Positions 1 to 7,101 of a DNA stretch of 14,701 bases are shown in pieces; position 1 is the stretch's first letter; every line of letters starts with the position of its first letter. The translations under genes and the position numbers were made by a program. Under the pieces are notes generated by a model that was given only the letters and a program-made list of their open reading frames with translations, had not been told where the DNA came from and searched no databases. Origin of the DNA: CAVOXO01 sp963700425 (lineage in GTDB: Bacteria > Actinomycetota > Acidimicrobiia > Acidimicrobiales > Microtrichaceae); the NCBI GenBank assembly GCA_963700425.1, contig CAVOXO010000012.1, positions 1-14,701 on the forward strand. The letters are read 5' to 3'.

Positions 1-116
1 GCTGAGCCGGCGTGCGTGGGCATCACCGAGCGACGCACGCGCACCGGCGCCATCACTGCAGATCCGGGCGGGCCGTGGGTCTCCAGGCCCCTCCGGCACC
101 GAGTACCGTCCGAGCC

Positions 117-419
117 ATGGAAGACGAACGAGCCGCTGAGCACACCGGGCGACCGACGCCGAAGGACATCTGGAGAGCCGTCCTCGTCATCATCGGCGTC
201 GTGGCCGTCGTCCAGGAGCTGCGCACGCCGCCCGAGACGCGGACCTGGCACGGCAAGGTCATCGCCTTCGTGCCCTACGACTTCCGCAAGCCGACCCTCG
301 AGCGATTCCGCCGGACCTACTGGGATCCGGACGGCCCGCTCCTCCCGGGCAAGGCATGGGGTGTCGGATGGGCGCTCAACGTCGGCGCAGTGAAGAGGCT
401 GCTCAGCCGCAAGATGTAG
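117..419 (+). CDS. DUF5808 family small membrane protein
   Basis: A 100-residue protein of unknown function. Residues about 19-33 (WRAVLVIIGVVAVVQ) form one hydrophobic segment, so it is probably anchored in the membrane by its N-terminal part. The rest carries the DUF5808 signature: VPYDFRKPT (residues 52-60), a YWDPDGPLL stretch (68-76) and a GVGWALNVG motif (82-90) close to the C-terminus. In actinobacteria this family is known only as a short domain in membrane proteins. The ATG at 117 is chosen because the upstream in-frame part, back to position 12, is Arg/His-rich and does not look coding. There is no clear Shine-Dalgarno sequence before it. The next gene, on the same strand, begins 145 bp downstream. 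Family assignment is from recognised motifs, function is unknown. Confidence 0.75.
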   Translation: MEDERAAEHTGRPTPKDIWRAVLVIIGVVAVVQELRTPPETRTWHGKVIAFVPYDFRKPTLERFRRTYWDPDGPLLPGKAWGVGWALNVGAVKRLLSRKM

Positions 420-545
420 CCGGCCGTCCCCCTGGTCGCGTCGACAGCGATCCTGTCGGAGTCTCCTACCATCTACGGCCTCATGGTCCAACGGCCCGAC
501 GAGGCTGCACGACCCATCCACCAACAGCCCTCCCCCACGGGGCCC

Positions 546-557
546 GAAGGAAGTGAG
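546..557 (+). promoter_or_regulatory. Ribosome binding site of the DUF1269-like gene
   Basis: GAAGGAAGTGAG lies 7 bases before the ATG at 565. The purine-rich AAGGAAG core is a good Shine-Dalgarno match and fixes the start of the downstream gene. The rest of the 145-bp gap (420-564) shows no promoter that I can support. Confidence 0.55.
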
Positions 558-564
558 CTGAACC

Positions 565-1086
565 ATGCCAATCGACACCTTCATGGCCTACGCCGGCGTC
601 TACTCCAGCGTCGACGCCGCCAAGGCCGACTACCAGGCGGTCCACGACCTGCAGACCGAGGCCGGTCTGATCGACGCCTATGACGCGGCGGTCATCGAGC
701 GCAAGGACAACGGCAAGGTCAAGATCGTCAAGAAGCACGAATCCCCGACTCGCGCCGGCGGGTGGGCCGGCGGCGGCATCGGTCTCGCGACAGGTCTCGT
801 CGTGGCGCTCTTCCCTGCAGCCGCCATCGGTGGGGGCCTGTTGGCCGCCACGACGGGGGGCGGGGCCGCACTCGGCGCGCTCGCCGGGCACGCCGCCGCG
901 GGCATGAGCCGCAGCGATCTCAAGGAGCTCGGCGAGCAACTCGACGCCGGCCAGGCCGGTCTGATCGTTGTCGCCGTCTCGGACATGGGGGCGAAGGTCG
1001 AAGCCGCCATGACCAAGGCCGACAAGATCCAGGCCAAGCAGCTCGAGGCCGACGCCGAGGAGATCAAGAAGGACGCCGACAGCTGA
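565..1086 (+). CDS. DUF1269-like membrane protein with glycine-rich core
   Basis: A 173-residue protein resembling the DUF1269 (COG4803) group of predicted membrane proteins. Residues 1-58 form an alpha/beta N-terminal part (VYSSVDAAKADYQAV, then DAAVIERKDNGKVKIVKK). Residues about 63-113 are a Gly/Ala-rich hydrophobic stretch (GGWAGGGIGLATG, then GGGAALGALAGHAA) like a glycine-zipper membrane hairpin. Residues 116-140 (SDLKELGEQLDAGQAGLIVVAV) are the typical C-terminal part, followed by a charged helical tail rich in Glu, Asp and Lys. The family is often linked with stress or ion-related roles, but no biochemical function is established. The start is supported by a strong Shine-Dalgarno sequence, and a long hairpin follows the stop. 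The gene appears intact and is probably transcribed alone. Confidence 0.75.
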   Translation: MPIDTFMAYAGVYSSVDAAKADYQAVHDLQTEAGLIDAYDAAVIERKDNGKVKIVKKHESPTRAGGWAGGGIGLATGLVVALFPAAAIGGGLLAATTGGGAALGALAGHAAAGMSRSDLKELGEQLDAGQAGLIVVAVSDMGAKVEAAMTKADKIQAKQLEADAEEIKKDADS

Positions 1087-1096
1087 CCCCTTTGTG

Positions 1097-1127
1097 TCCC
1101 GCCCACCGGTGCTCCCGGTGGGCGGGA
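1097..1127 (+). terminator. Strong stem-loop after the DUF1269-like gene
   Basis: A 13-bp perfect stem (TCCCGCCCACCGG pairing with CCGGTGGGCGGGA) around the loop TGCTC begins 10 bases after the stop codon. No T-tract follows, so it is an intrinsic-terminator-like hairpin without the usual tail, which is common in high-GC actinobacteria. It could also serve as a 3'-end stabiliser. Confidence 0.6.
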
Positions 1128-1162
1128 CGGCGGGCTCCCCACCTCGGAGCATCACTCCGACC

Positions 1163-1179
1163 TGTGACGGTTCGTCACA
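1163..1179. promoter_or_regulatory. CRP-like palindrome upstream of the kinase-like gene
   Basis: TGTGACGGTTCGTCACA is a perfect 7-bp inverted repeat around GTT. It carries both TGTGA and TCACA half-sites of the CRP/FNR family, but they are separated by 7 bases instead of the canonical 6. It sits about 157 bp before the proposed start of the downstream gene. The role as an operator is inference. The remaining sequence of this 249-bp gap (1087-1335) holds the terminator hairpin and nothing else that I can support. Confidence 0.35.
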
Positions 1180-1335
1180 CCGAAGGCCGTCCTGTGTGTG
1201 GGCGTCGACCGGCGGCCACGGGGTCGGGAGGCCGCTCGCGAAGCCGACAGGTAAACTCGGCACCTCGCCGTCGTGGCGCTCCCCACCTCCTGTGGTGCGT
1301 GTGCGATCCGACGGGATCTACCTCGCGGGGGTTCG

Positions 1336-2302
1336 TTGTCATCCGATGAGCAGTATGTGGACCAGGTTCTCGACGAACTCGTTCCATCCGTTCTCGACGT
1401 TGGCACGCGGCCCGGACGACTCTGGACCAGCCGCACGTCACGTTTCGTCGAACTCCATCCCCCACAAGGGCCATCCGTCGTCGCCAAGGTCCTCCGCAAC
1501 CCCGATCCGGTGAGGGCCCGGCAGATCTTCGAGACGACCGAATCGTTTGCCAGGGGCCTCGAGCGACACGGCTCGAGCACGTCTGTCCTGCGTCCCGTCG
1601 CTCTTCTGGTGAGCTCTCCGGGCGTATGCACCGAGTTCGCCCACGGCGACGACGCTCCGAACCTGCTGGCCCGCAGCCTCGACGACCTCGGCGACGCGCG
1701 CCGGCCTGGTCGAGATGTGCGGGCGCGCCCTCGCCGACTTCCACGAGGTGAGCGCCGAGCTCGACGGTGTCGATCGATCGACGATATCGGCGCAGTTCGT
1801 CCGTGAGAACCTGCCCCTTCCCTGGCGCCTCCTGCCGAGGACTCGCAGCAGTTCCTGCGACATCCATCCCGTCATCTCCGCCCTGGATTGCGGTATGTAC
1901 AACTTCAGGATCCTCGACGATCGCGTCACCCTCCTCGACACCCCGAACGTTCTTCTCGGAGCCGCCGCCGAACGAGATCTCGCGTGGTTCCTCTTCAGCT
2001 TGACGGCCGCTCTCCGAAGTCACGGTCGACGACGTGCGTTGGACGAACCCCTGACCCAAGCGTTCGTCAATGCCTATGCCGAGAGAGCCGGCATCGGCGA
2101 CTGGGTCGGGGACGTCCCGTGGACCATCACTGGTGCGGTGTGTCGCTTCGGATCGAGAAACCTCTTCATCCACCTGCGTCAACGGCGATGGAATCTCCTG
2201 CGAAACGACGTGGCGCTCTACGCAGCGTTGCAGCGGGACGTCTGGCGTTCATGGCGACGTCGGAAACCCCCGGCCCGTCGTCGGAAGCGATCGACACCAT
2301 AG
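1336..2302 (+). CDS. APH/choline-kinase-fold phosphotransferase-like protein, frameshifted
   Basis: Two reading frames join into one protein of about 320 residues. The first runs to about 1698 (ending LLARSLDDLGDAR) and the second from about 1699 (GLVEMCGRALADFHEV). The second half has features of the aminoglycoside phosphotransferase / small-molecule kinase fold. LDCGMYN (1883-1903) fits the D-x4-N part of the HxDxxxxN catalytic loop, LLDTPN (about 1931-1948) fits the metal-binding Asp that follows, and ERDLAWFLFSL (about 1970-2002) matches the usual helix after it. The first His of HxDxxxxN is Ala. GRALADFHEV resembles the 'LGRxLAxFH' helix of these kinases. The substrate cannot be told. 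The start is uncertain: TTG at 1336 follows a GGGGG run, and GTG at 1273 is the alternative. The frameshift near 1697 is probably a sequence error. Confidence 0.55.
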
Positions 2303-2361
2303 GTTCTCCCCATGAGGATTCGCGGTAGCGCCCACGGCCGCCGCCAAGTGAACGATCGACG

Positions 2362-2769
2362 TCAGCCCTGGTCACCGCGGGGTGTCGCAGGCCGCATACC
2401 CAGCAGCACCTCGACGGTCGCGACGAGGTCCTCGGCGGGCAGACCCCGTGGGTGACACGCCGTGACTCGATCATCGGATTCCACCGCGTCCTCCCCTGGG
2501 TCGTCGGAGCCCGACACCACGAGGATCGGAAGGCTGCGTGGCGTGTGTCGGCGACGGACGACGTCGATCACTCCGGCGTCGCCGGCACCCATGAGATCGG
2601 AGCCCACGACGATGAGGTCGGGTTGGTGAACGTCGAGAAGGGACTCGACCCGCGGCGACCCGGCCGCAGCGACCACGGTGAAGCCGCGCTTCTCGAGCGC
2701 TCTGGCCGAGAGCGTCCTGAAGTCGATGTCGTCATCGATGATCAGGATCGTCGGCGAGCGTTCCACCAC
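2362..2769 (-). CDS. Stand-alone receiver domain, degenerate (no phosphoacceptor Asp)
   Basis: A 135-residue CheY-like receiver with no output domain. The acidic pocket is present (D12-D13-D14 in ILIIDDD), as are helix 1 (LSARALEKRGF), the PDLIVV strand (50-55) and the SGSD region with the conserved Ser/Thr (S86 in ILVVSGS). However, the residue where the phosphorylated Asp should stand, after PDLIVV, is G56 (followed by S57, D58), and the usual Lys-Pro near the end is H106-P107. Ordinary Asp phosphorylation therefore looks unlikely. The protein may be a pseudo-receiver that works by binding, or an altered copy. It starts with GTG at 2769 (a second GTG follows) and has no clear Shine-Dalgarno sequence. 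It is convergent with the kinase-like gene. No histidine kinase is nearby. Confidence 0.75.
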   Translation of the reverse strand: MVERSPTILIIDDDIDFRTLSARALEKRGFTVVAAAGSPRVESLLDVHQPDLIVVGSDLMGAGDAGVIDVVRRRHTPRSLPILVVSGSDDPGEDAVESDDRVTACHPRGLPAEDLVATVEVLLGMRPATPRGDQG

Positions 2770-2797
2770 CGTGACATCGACCGAAGTGGCGACGAAC

Positions 2798-2812
2798 CCG
2801 ATGGTCCATCGG
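2798..2812. promoter_or_regulatory. Palindrome upstream of the receiver gene (proximal)
   Basis: CCGATGGTCCATCGG is a perfect 7-bp inverted repeat around a central T. It lies 29-43 bases upstream of the receiver GTG start, where a promoter or operator would be expected. Binding by a regulator is inferred. Confidence 0.35.
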
Positions 2813-2838
2813 TCTCATCGGATCGAGGCGATGTCCTA

Positions 2839-2852
2839 CGCGACCGGTCGCG
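2839..2852. promoter_or_regulatory. Palindrome upstream of the receiver gene (distal)
   Basis: CGCGACCGGTCGCG is a perfect 14-bp palindrome without a loop, 30 bases after the stop of the alpha/beta hydrolase and about 70 bases before the receiver start. The lack of a loop favours a protein-binding site over a terminator, but neither is proved. Confidence 0.35.
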
Positions 2853-2881
2853 AGACCCTTCAGGGCCCGACGCCCGACCTG

Positions 2882-3784
2882 TCACGCTCGTCCGTGTTGG
2901 CGCAACAGATCTCGGTAGCTGCCGAGCTCGGTGTCGGCAGGGGTCGAGGTGGCGAGGAAGTCGCTCAGCACCTCCACGAACCGCTCCGGATGCTCGACAT
3001 GGGGAAAGTGGCCGGCACCCTCGAAGATCTCCAGACGACTGCCGGGCATCGCCTCGTGTGCGGAGTAGGCGTGATCCACGGGAATGATCGGATCCTCATC
3101 GCCCCAGACGATGAGAGTCGGCATCGCCGCAGTGAGATACAGCCGGTCCTCCGCGCTCACCGACTGCCCACCGACATCGATGACCGCCCTCAACGTCCTG
3201 ACGAATGCCTGTCGGTTGTCGACGTCGGTCAGCGAAGCGAAGGCGTCCCACATCTCAGAGATGTTCGGAGCCCGCCACCCGTGCCGGCTGACGAAACCGC
3301 TGACGGCGTCACCCGCGCCACGAGCGAACGGCGGGAAGAGCAGCGGCATCACGTACTCGGCCCCGGGAAGCGTCAACAGCCGAAGCATCCAGCTGACCTC
3401 GCGACCGAGTCCTCCGCTCCCGACCAGAACGAGACGCTCCACGAGCTCGGGGTGTTGGTAGGCCAACTGCATGGCCACTCCGCCGCCCAGCGACTGGCCC
3501 ACGACCGTGGCGCGGCCGATGCCGAGCGCCGCCATGAGATCGCGCAGGCCGCTGGCATAGGCGCCGAGTGAATAGTCGCCCATCGGTTTCGCGGACTCCC
3601 CGTGTCCGAGGAGATCGGGCGACAGAACGCGGTAGTTCTGTGCCAGAGGCGGCATGACCGCCCTCCAGGTTCGCGAACTCCCGGCCATCCCATGCACCAG
3701 GAGGACGACCTCGCCCTCACCCGCGAGCCGGTAGCCCACGTCGTGACCGTGGAGCGAGACGTGCTGGAGCGGGATGGGTGCCAT
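2882..3784 (-). CDS. Alpha/beta hydrolase
   Basis: A complete 300-residue alpha/beta-hydrolase-fold enzyme, probably cytoplasmic. The oxyanion-hole motif HGMAGSS starts at residue 31, the nucleophile elbow GQSLGG has Ser98, the acid is Asp231 (WGDEDPIIP) and the catalytic His is His259 (GAGHFPHVEHPERF). The lid region between about 125 and 205 is rich in hydrophobic residues. The overall pattern matches actinobacterial hydrolases of the epoxide hydrolase / C-C hydrolase / esterase superfamily, including the mycobacterial Rv2715 type. The substrate cannot be assigned from sequence alone. The ATG at 3784 starts just before the first beta strand and no Shine-Dalgarno sequence is seen. The gene is divergent from the P450 gene, with 96 bp between them, so the two could share a control region. 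Confidence 0.85.
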   Translation of the reverse strand: MAPIPLQHVSLHGHDVGYRLAGEGEVVLLVHGMAGSSRTWRAVMPPLAQNYRVLSPDLLGHGESAKPMGDYSLGAYASGLRDLMAALGIGRATVVGQSLGGGVAMQLAYQHPELVERLVLVGSGGLGREVSWMLRLLTLPGAEYVMPLLFPPFARGAGDAVSGFVSRHGWRAPNISEMWDAFASLTDVDNRQAFVRTLRAVIDVGGQSVSAEDRLYLTAAMPTLIVWGDEDPIIPVDHAYSAHEAMPGSRLEIFEGAGHFPHVEHPERFVEVLSDFLATSTPADTELGSYRDLLRQHGRA

Positions 3785-3863
3785 GCACGGTGACTACCAC
3801 AAGGGTTCGGATGTGGGAAGGGACGAGAGTCCCACCGGATCGACGCGCCGGCTCCCAACCCAC

Positions 3864-3891
3864 TTGACGTTACGAGTCTGATGAATAATTG
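3864..3891 (+). promoter_or_regulatory. Candidate promoter of the P450-tetR pair
   Basis: TTGACG (3864-3869) followed after 16 bases by TAATTG (3886-3891) gives a sigma70-like -35/-10 pair in the most AT-rich patch of this high-GC region. It would place transcription start near 3897-3900, next to ATG codons at 3899 and 3911, which suggests a leaderless or nearly leaderless mRNA. Confidence 0.45.
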
Positions 3892-5116
3892 TCTGGACAT
3901 GAGGCCAGATATGTCCACTGCGATACCCGGGGGCGGTCGCGCGAGGTTCGAGCCACGGGGTGGCGAATCGTGGCGTGATCCCTTCACCATGTACCAGGAG
4001 CTTCGCGACGCCGACCCAGTTCACCGAGTGGCCGCCGGCGATTACTGGGTGTTGTCGAGATTCGACCACGTCTTCTCGGCCGCCCGAGATCACCAGACGT
4101 TCTCATCGGCGCAGGGGTTGACGTTCACCTATGGCGAACGAGAGACGCTGGCTCTCGACTTCTCGCCCATGGTCATGATGGATCCGCCGGAACACACGGC
4201 CTTTCGCCGCTTGGTCGGTCGCGGATTCACCCCCCGTCGGGTCGCCGAGATCGAGCCGTCGATCCGGTCGTTCGTCGTCGAGCGGATCGAGGACCTTCGT
4301 TCCCGGGGCTCGGGGGATCTGGTCGCAGACCTGGCCAAACCACTACCGAGCTTCGTCGTGGCCCACTATCTGGGGGTCCCCGCCGAGGACCGGGATCGGT
4401 TCGATGGATGGACCGAGGCCATCGTCGGCGCCAGCGCCGAAGGAGACACCATGGCCGCGGCTGACGCGGTGGTGGAGCTGGCTGGGTATTTCGGTGAACT
4501 GATCGAGCGGCGACGGATCGAACCGGCGGACGACATGACGTCAACGCTGGTTCGGGCAGAGTTGGATGGGGGACCCGTTCCCGTTCTCGACATCCTGGGC
4601 TTCGCCTTCACCATGGTGACCGGAGGCAACGACACGACCACGGGCCTTCTCGGTGGGGCAGCCACGCTGCTGACGGAACGACCGGACCAGCGGCGCCTCC
4701 TGATCGACGATCCCTCCCTGATCACGGGTGCGGTGGAGGAATTCCTCCGTCTCGTGGCTCCCGTTCAGGGACTGGCCCGCACCACGACCCGGGCAGTGAC
4801 CATCGATGGTCGCGAGATTCCCCCTGCCAAGAAGGTCATGCTGCTCTATGCCTCCGCCAACCGGGACGAACGTGAATTCGGACCGGACGCGGCCGAACTC
4901 GACGTCACACGACGCATCGACAAGATCCTCACGTTCGGCTCCGGCGCTCACCATTGCCTCGGAGCAGCCGCGGCCCGGTTGCAGGCCCGGGTCGCTCTCG
5001 AGGAACTCCTGGCTCGATGTCCCGATTTCGCCGTCGATGCCGCGACAGCCACGTTCGCTCCCGGCCACTTCGTCCGCCGGCACTCTTCCCTCCCCTTCGT
5101 CGCCGAGGGAGACTGA
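3881..5116 (+). CDS. Cytochrome P450
   Basis: A soluble bacterial class I-type P450 mono-oxygenase of up to 411 residues. Numbered from the ATG at 3881, it shows DPPEHTAFRR (101-110), the I-helix oxygen-activation motif GGNDTT (248-253), the K-helix ExxR (E287 to R290), an Arg at 300 in GLART, and the heme loop FGSGAHHCLG (352-361) with Cys359 as heme ligand. It would need a ferredoxin and reductase, and none lies in the window. The substrate is unknown; the pattern is that of actinobacterial P450s acting on lipids, sterols or secondary metabolites. The start is uncertain. A promoter-like element overlaps 3881, so ATG 3899 or ATG 3911 (MSTAIPGG) may be the real start. The stop codon overlaps the start of tetR (TGATG), which implies translational coupling. 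Confidence 0.93.
   Translation: MNNCLDMRPDMSTAIPGGGRARFEPRGGESWRDPFTMYQELRDADPVHRVAAGDYWVLSRFDHVFSAARDHQTFSSAQGLTFTYGERETLALDFSPMVMMDPPEHTAFRRLVGRGFTPRRVAEIEPSIRSFVVERIEDLRSRGSGDLVADLAKPLPSFVVAHYLGVPAEDRDRFDGWTEAIVGASAEGDTMAAADAVVELAGYFGELIERRRIEPADDMTSTLVRAELDGGPVPVLDILGFAFTMVTGGNDTTTGLLGGAATLLTERPDQRRLLIDDPSLITGAVEEFLRLVAPVQGLARTTTRAVTIDGREIPPAKKVMLLYASANRDEREFGPDAAELDVTRRIDKILTFGSGAHHCLGAAAARLQARVALEELLARCPDFAVDAATATFAPGHFVRRHSSLPFVAEGD
3894..3917. promoter_or_regulatory. Candidate TetR operator at the P450 start
   Basis: An inverted repeat TGGACAT-N10-ATGTCCA sits immediately downstream of the candidate -10 element, overlapping the expected transcription start and possible start codons. 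A TetR-family gene is co-transcribed with the P450, so an autoregulatory operator is a natural guess. This is inference from position and symmetry. Confidence 0.4.
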
Positions 5117-5695
5117 TGGGAGCCGGGTGGCTGTCGCGGGACCGCGAGGCGTTGGCCACGGAACGCATTCTCGACGCCGCGGGTTTCGAGTTCGAGATCC
5201 GGGGGGTCGGTGCGACCTCGATGCGCGATGCTCGCGAGGGCCGCGGGATGCTCCCGCGCCACGCTCTACAACCACTTCGCCGACCGACAGGCGCTCAACG
5301 TCGCATTCGTGAACCGGGAGGCCGTCCGGATCGCCCGCCGGGTGGCCGACGCCGCCGCGTGGGTGGCCGATCCCCACGACCGTGCCACGTCCGCGATCGT
5401 TGCTGCCATCGAGGCCGTGCGCTCCGACCCTCGACTGCAAACGTGGTTCACGGGCGCCGATGTGGGTGTCACGACGGCGCTCAGCGCTGACTCCGACGTC
5501 CTCGACGCACTGGGGATGGCGTTCGCCGGCGGATTCGGCGACTTCGACGATCGTCTCGAGATACGCCGCCGGGCCCGTTGGGTCGTGCGGGCGATCGTGT
5601 CGCTCCTGTCGATGCCGGCCCCCGACCTCGAGGAGGAACGCGACATCATCGCGTCGTTCGTCGTCCCCCCGCTGATGTCACCGATCCGGCGCTAG
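5116..5695 (+). CDS. TetR family transcriptional regulator, frameshifted
   Basis: A TetR-type repressor of about 192 residues. The ATG at 5116 shares its A with the TGA stop of the P450 gene. The first frame gives LSRDREALATERILDAAG and then VGATSMRD up to about 5230. The protein continues in the next frame with ARAAGCSRATLYNHFADRQAL (from about 5232), the classic TetR helix-turn-helix. One extra base near 5228-5232 explains the break, since GATGTCGCG in place of GATGCTCGCG would restore the reading. The rest is an all-helical ligand-binding domain ending MSPIRR. The coupling strongly suggests that it controls its own operon and senses a P450 substrate or product. Its TAG stop shares the CTAG with the stop of the convergent decarboxylase gene. 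Confidence 0.8.
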
Positions 5696-7053
5696 TCGCA
5701 GGAAACGGCATCCTCGAGGGTATCGAGAATCACAGCGATGTCGTCGAGAGTCGTCCGTGGGTTCACGATGCAGAAGCGGAGCGCCGGAAGACCGTCCACC
5801 GTGGTCGGGACGACGAACGCCACACCGTCGGCGAGCAGTCGTCGCGACCACGACGTGTAGTCGGCCAGCGACCATCCATGGCGGCGAAATGCCACCGCCG
5901 ACAGCTCCGGCCGGCGGAGCAGCTCGAGTTCGGTGCGTGACGAGATCATCTCGGCCGCCCCTCGGGCAACCGACAAGGTGGTCTCGATCGCCTCGGTGTA
6001 CGCATCGGTTCCGTAGGTCGCGAGTGAGAACCAGAAGGGCAGTCCCCTCGCCCGACGGGACAGCCCGACGGAGTAGTCCGAGGGATTCCATTCCTCTCTC
6101 GTGGCAATCGGATCGAGGTAGTCCGCTTCCTGGGTGTGGGCGGCACGACCATCCTCGGGCCGCCGGTAGAGGAGCGCGGCACAGTCGAACGGCGCAAAGA
6201 GCCACTTGTGCGGATCGACGACGAGGGAGTCGCACCGCTCGATTCCCGTGAACCGGTGGCGAACCGAGGGAGCCGCCAACGCCGCGCCACCGTACGCTCC
6301 GTCGACGTGGAACCACAGATCGTGGGTGGCGGCTACCTCCGCCACCGACGACAGCTGGTCCACGACCCCGAGATTGGTCGTGCCTGCGGTGGCAACGACC
6401 GCGAAGACCCCGACGCCGTCGGGAACGCCGGCCATGGCGACCTTCACGGCCTCACCCGTCAATCTGCCCTCGTCGTCGAGAGGAGCCCGGATGATCTCGA
6501 CGTCCATGACCCGGGCAGCCGAGTCCACCGAGGAGTGAGCACTGTCCGCGCACACGAATGCGGCGCGACCCGCCATGCCACGGCTCCGCGCTCGATGGCG
6601 GGCAGCCACGAGCGCAGACAGGTTCGCCACCGATCCGCCCGAGACGAAGGCTCCGCCCGCGGTGTCGGGGAGACCCGCGAGCGATCCGATCCAGGCCAGT
6701 GCCTGGTTCTCGGCGAACACGGCGCCCGATCCTTCCAGCCATGACCCGCCGTAGAACGACGAGGCGCCCACGACGAGATCGAAGAGAACGGCTGCCTCGG
6801 TGGGCGCACCGGGCACGAACGACAGGTATCTCGGATGGTCGACCGAGATGCACGCTGTCGACAGCACCTCGTCGAAGACGCTCAGCGCGGCGTCGCCCCC
6901 GATTCCAGCCGCGGTGACAGTCTGGCCGACCTCGGCAAGGAGCCTCGCGGAGGTTGCGGGCCCGTCGAGCGGGGGGTCTTCACGGACCCGATTCATGGCG
7001 TACCGAACGATGCGCCACGCCAACGCATCGATCTCCGGTCCATAGTGGTGCAT
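5692..7053 (-). CDS. PLP-dependent group II amino acid decarboxylase
   Basis: A complete 453-residue pyridoxal-phosphate enzyme of the aromatic-L-amino-acid / glutamate / histidine decarboxylase group (fold type I). Visible features are the GGSVAN phosphate-binding loop (139-144), His173 in SAHSS, which normally stacks on the PLP ring, TAGTTN (222-227), FHVDGAYGG with Asp251 that pairs with the pyridine nitrogen, and the Schiff-base Lys283 in DPHKW. The C-terminal part contains RFCIVNPRTT. The substrate is not certain: it could act on an aromatic amino acid, but some members cleave in other ways. The ATG at 7053 is supported by GAGGGGG 9 bases upstream (plus-strand positions 7063-7069). It is divergent from the SDR gene with 48 bp between the starts, and convergent with tetR. 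Confidence 0.9.
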   Translation of the reverse strand: MHHYGPEIDALAWRIVRYAMNRVREDPPLDGPATSARLLAEVGQTVTAAGIGGDAALSVFDEVLSTACISVDHPRYLSFVPGAPTEAAVLFDLVVGASSFYGGSWLEGSGAVFAENQALAWIGSLAGLPDTAGGAFVSGGSVANLSALVAARHRARSRGMAGRAAFVCADSAHSSVDSAARVMDVEIIRAPLDDEGRLTGEAVKVAMAGVPDGVGVFAVVATAGTTNLGVVDQLSSVAEVAATHDLWFHVDGAYGGAALAAPSVRHRFTGIERCDSLVVDPHKWLFAPFDCAALLYRRPEDGRAAHTQEADYLDPIATREEWNPSDYSVGLSRRARGLPFWFSLATYGTDAYTEAIETTLSVARGAAEMISSRTELELLRRPELSAVAFRRHGWSLADYTSWSRRLLADGVAFVVPTTVDGLPALRFCIVNPRTTLDDIAVILDTLEDAVSCD

Positions 7054-7101
7054 GACGCATCACCCCCTCGATCTCCTCATCTTCGCGCCGACACCCCGGC
7101 C

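Noticed and set aside
481..1263. Minus-strand open frame opposite the DUF1269-like gene
   Set aside because: It has no domain, and the plus strand has a good ribosome binding site, a family match and a terminator hairpin.
1175..2182. Long minus-strand open frame opposite the kinase-like gene
   Set aside because: The protein is Arg/Gly-rich with no recognisable domain, as expected from an antisense frame in high-GC DNA.
6835..7101. N-terminal extension of the SDR
   Set aside because: It would overlap the start of the well-supported decarboxylase gene and does not resemble SDR sequence.
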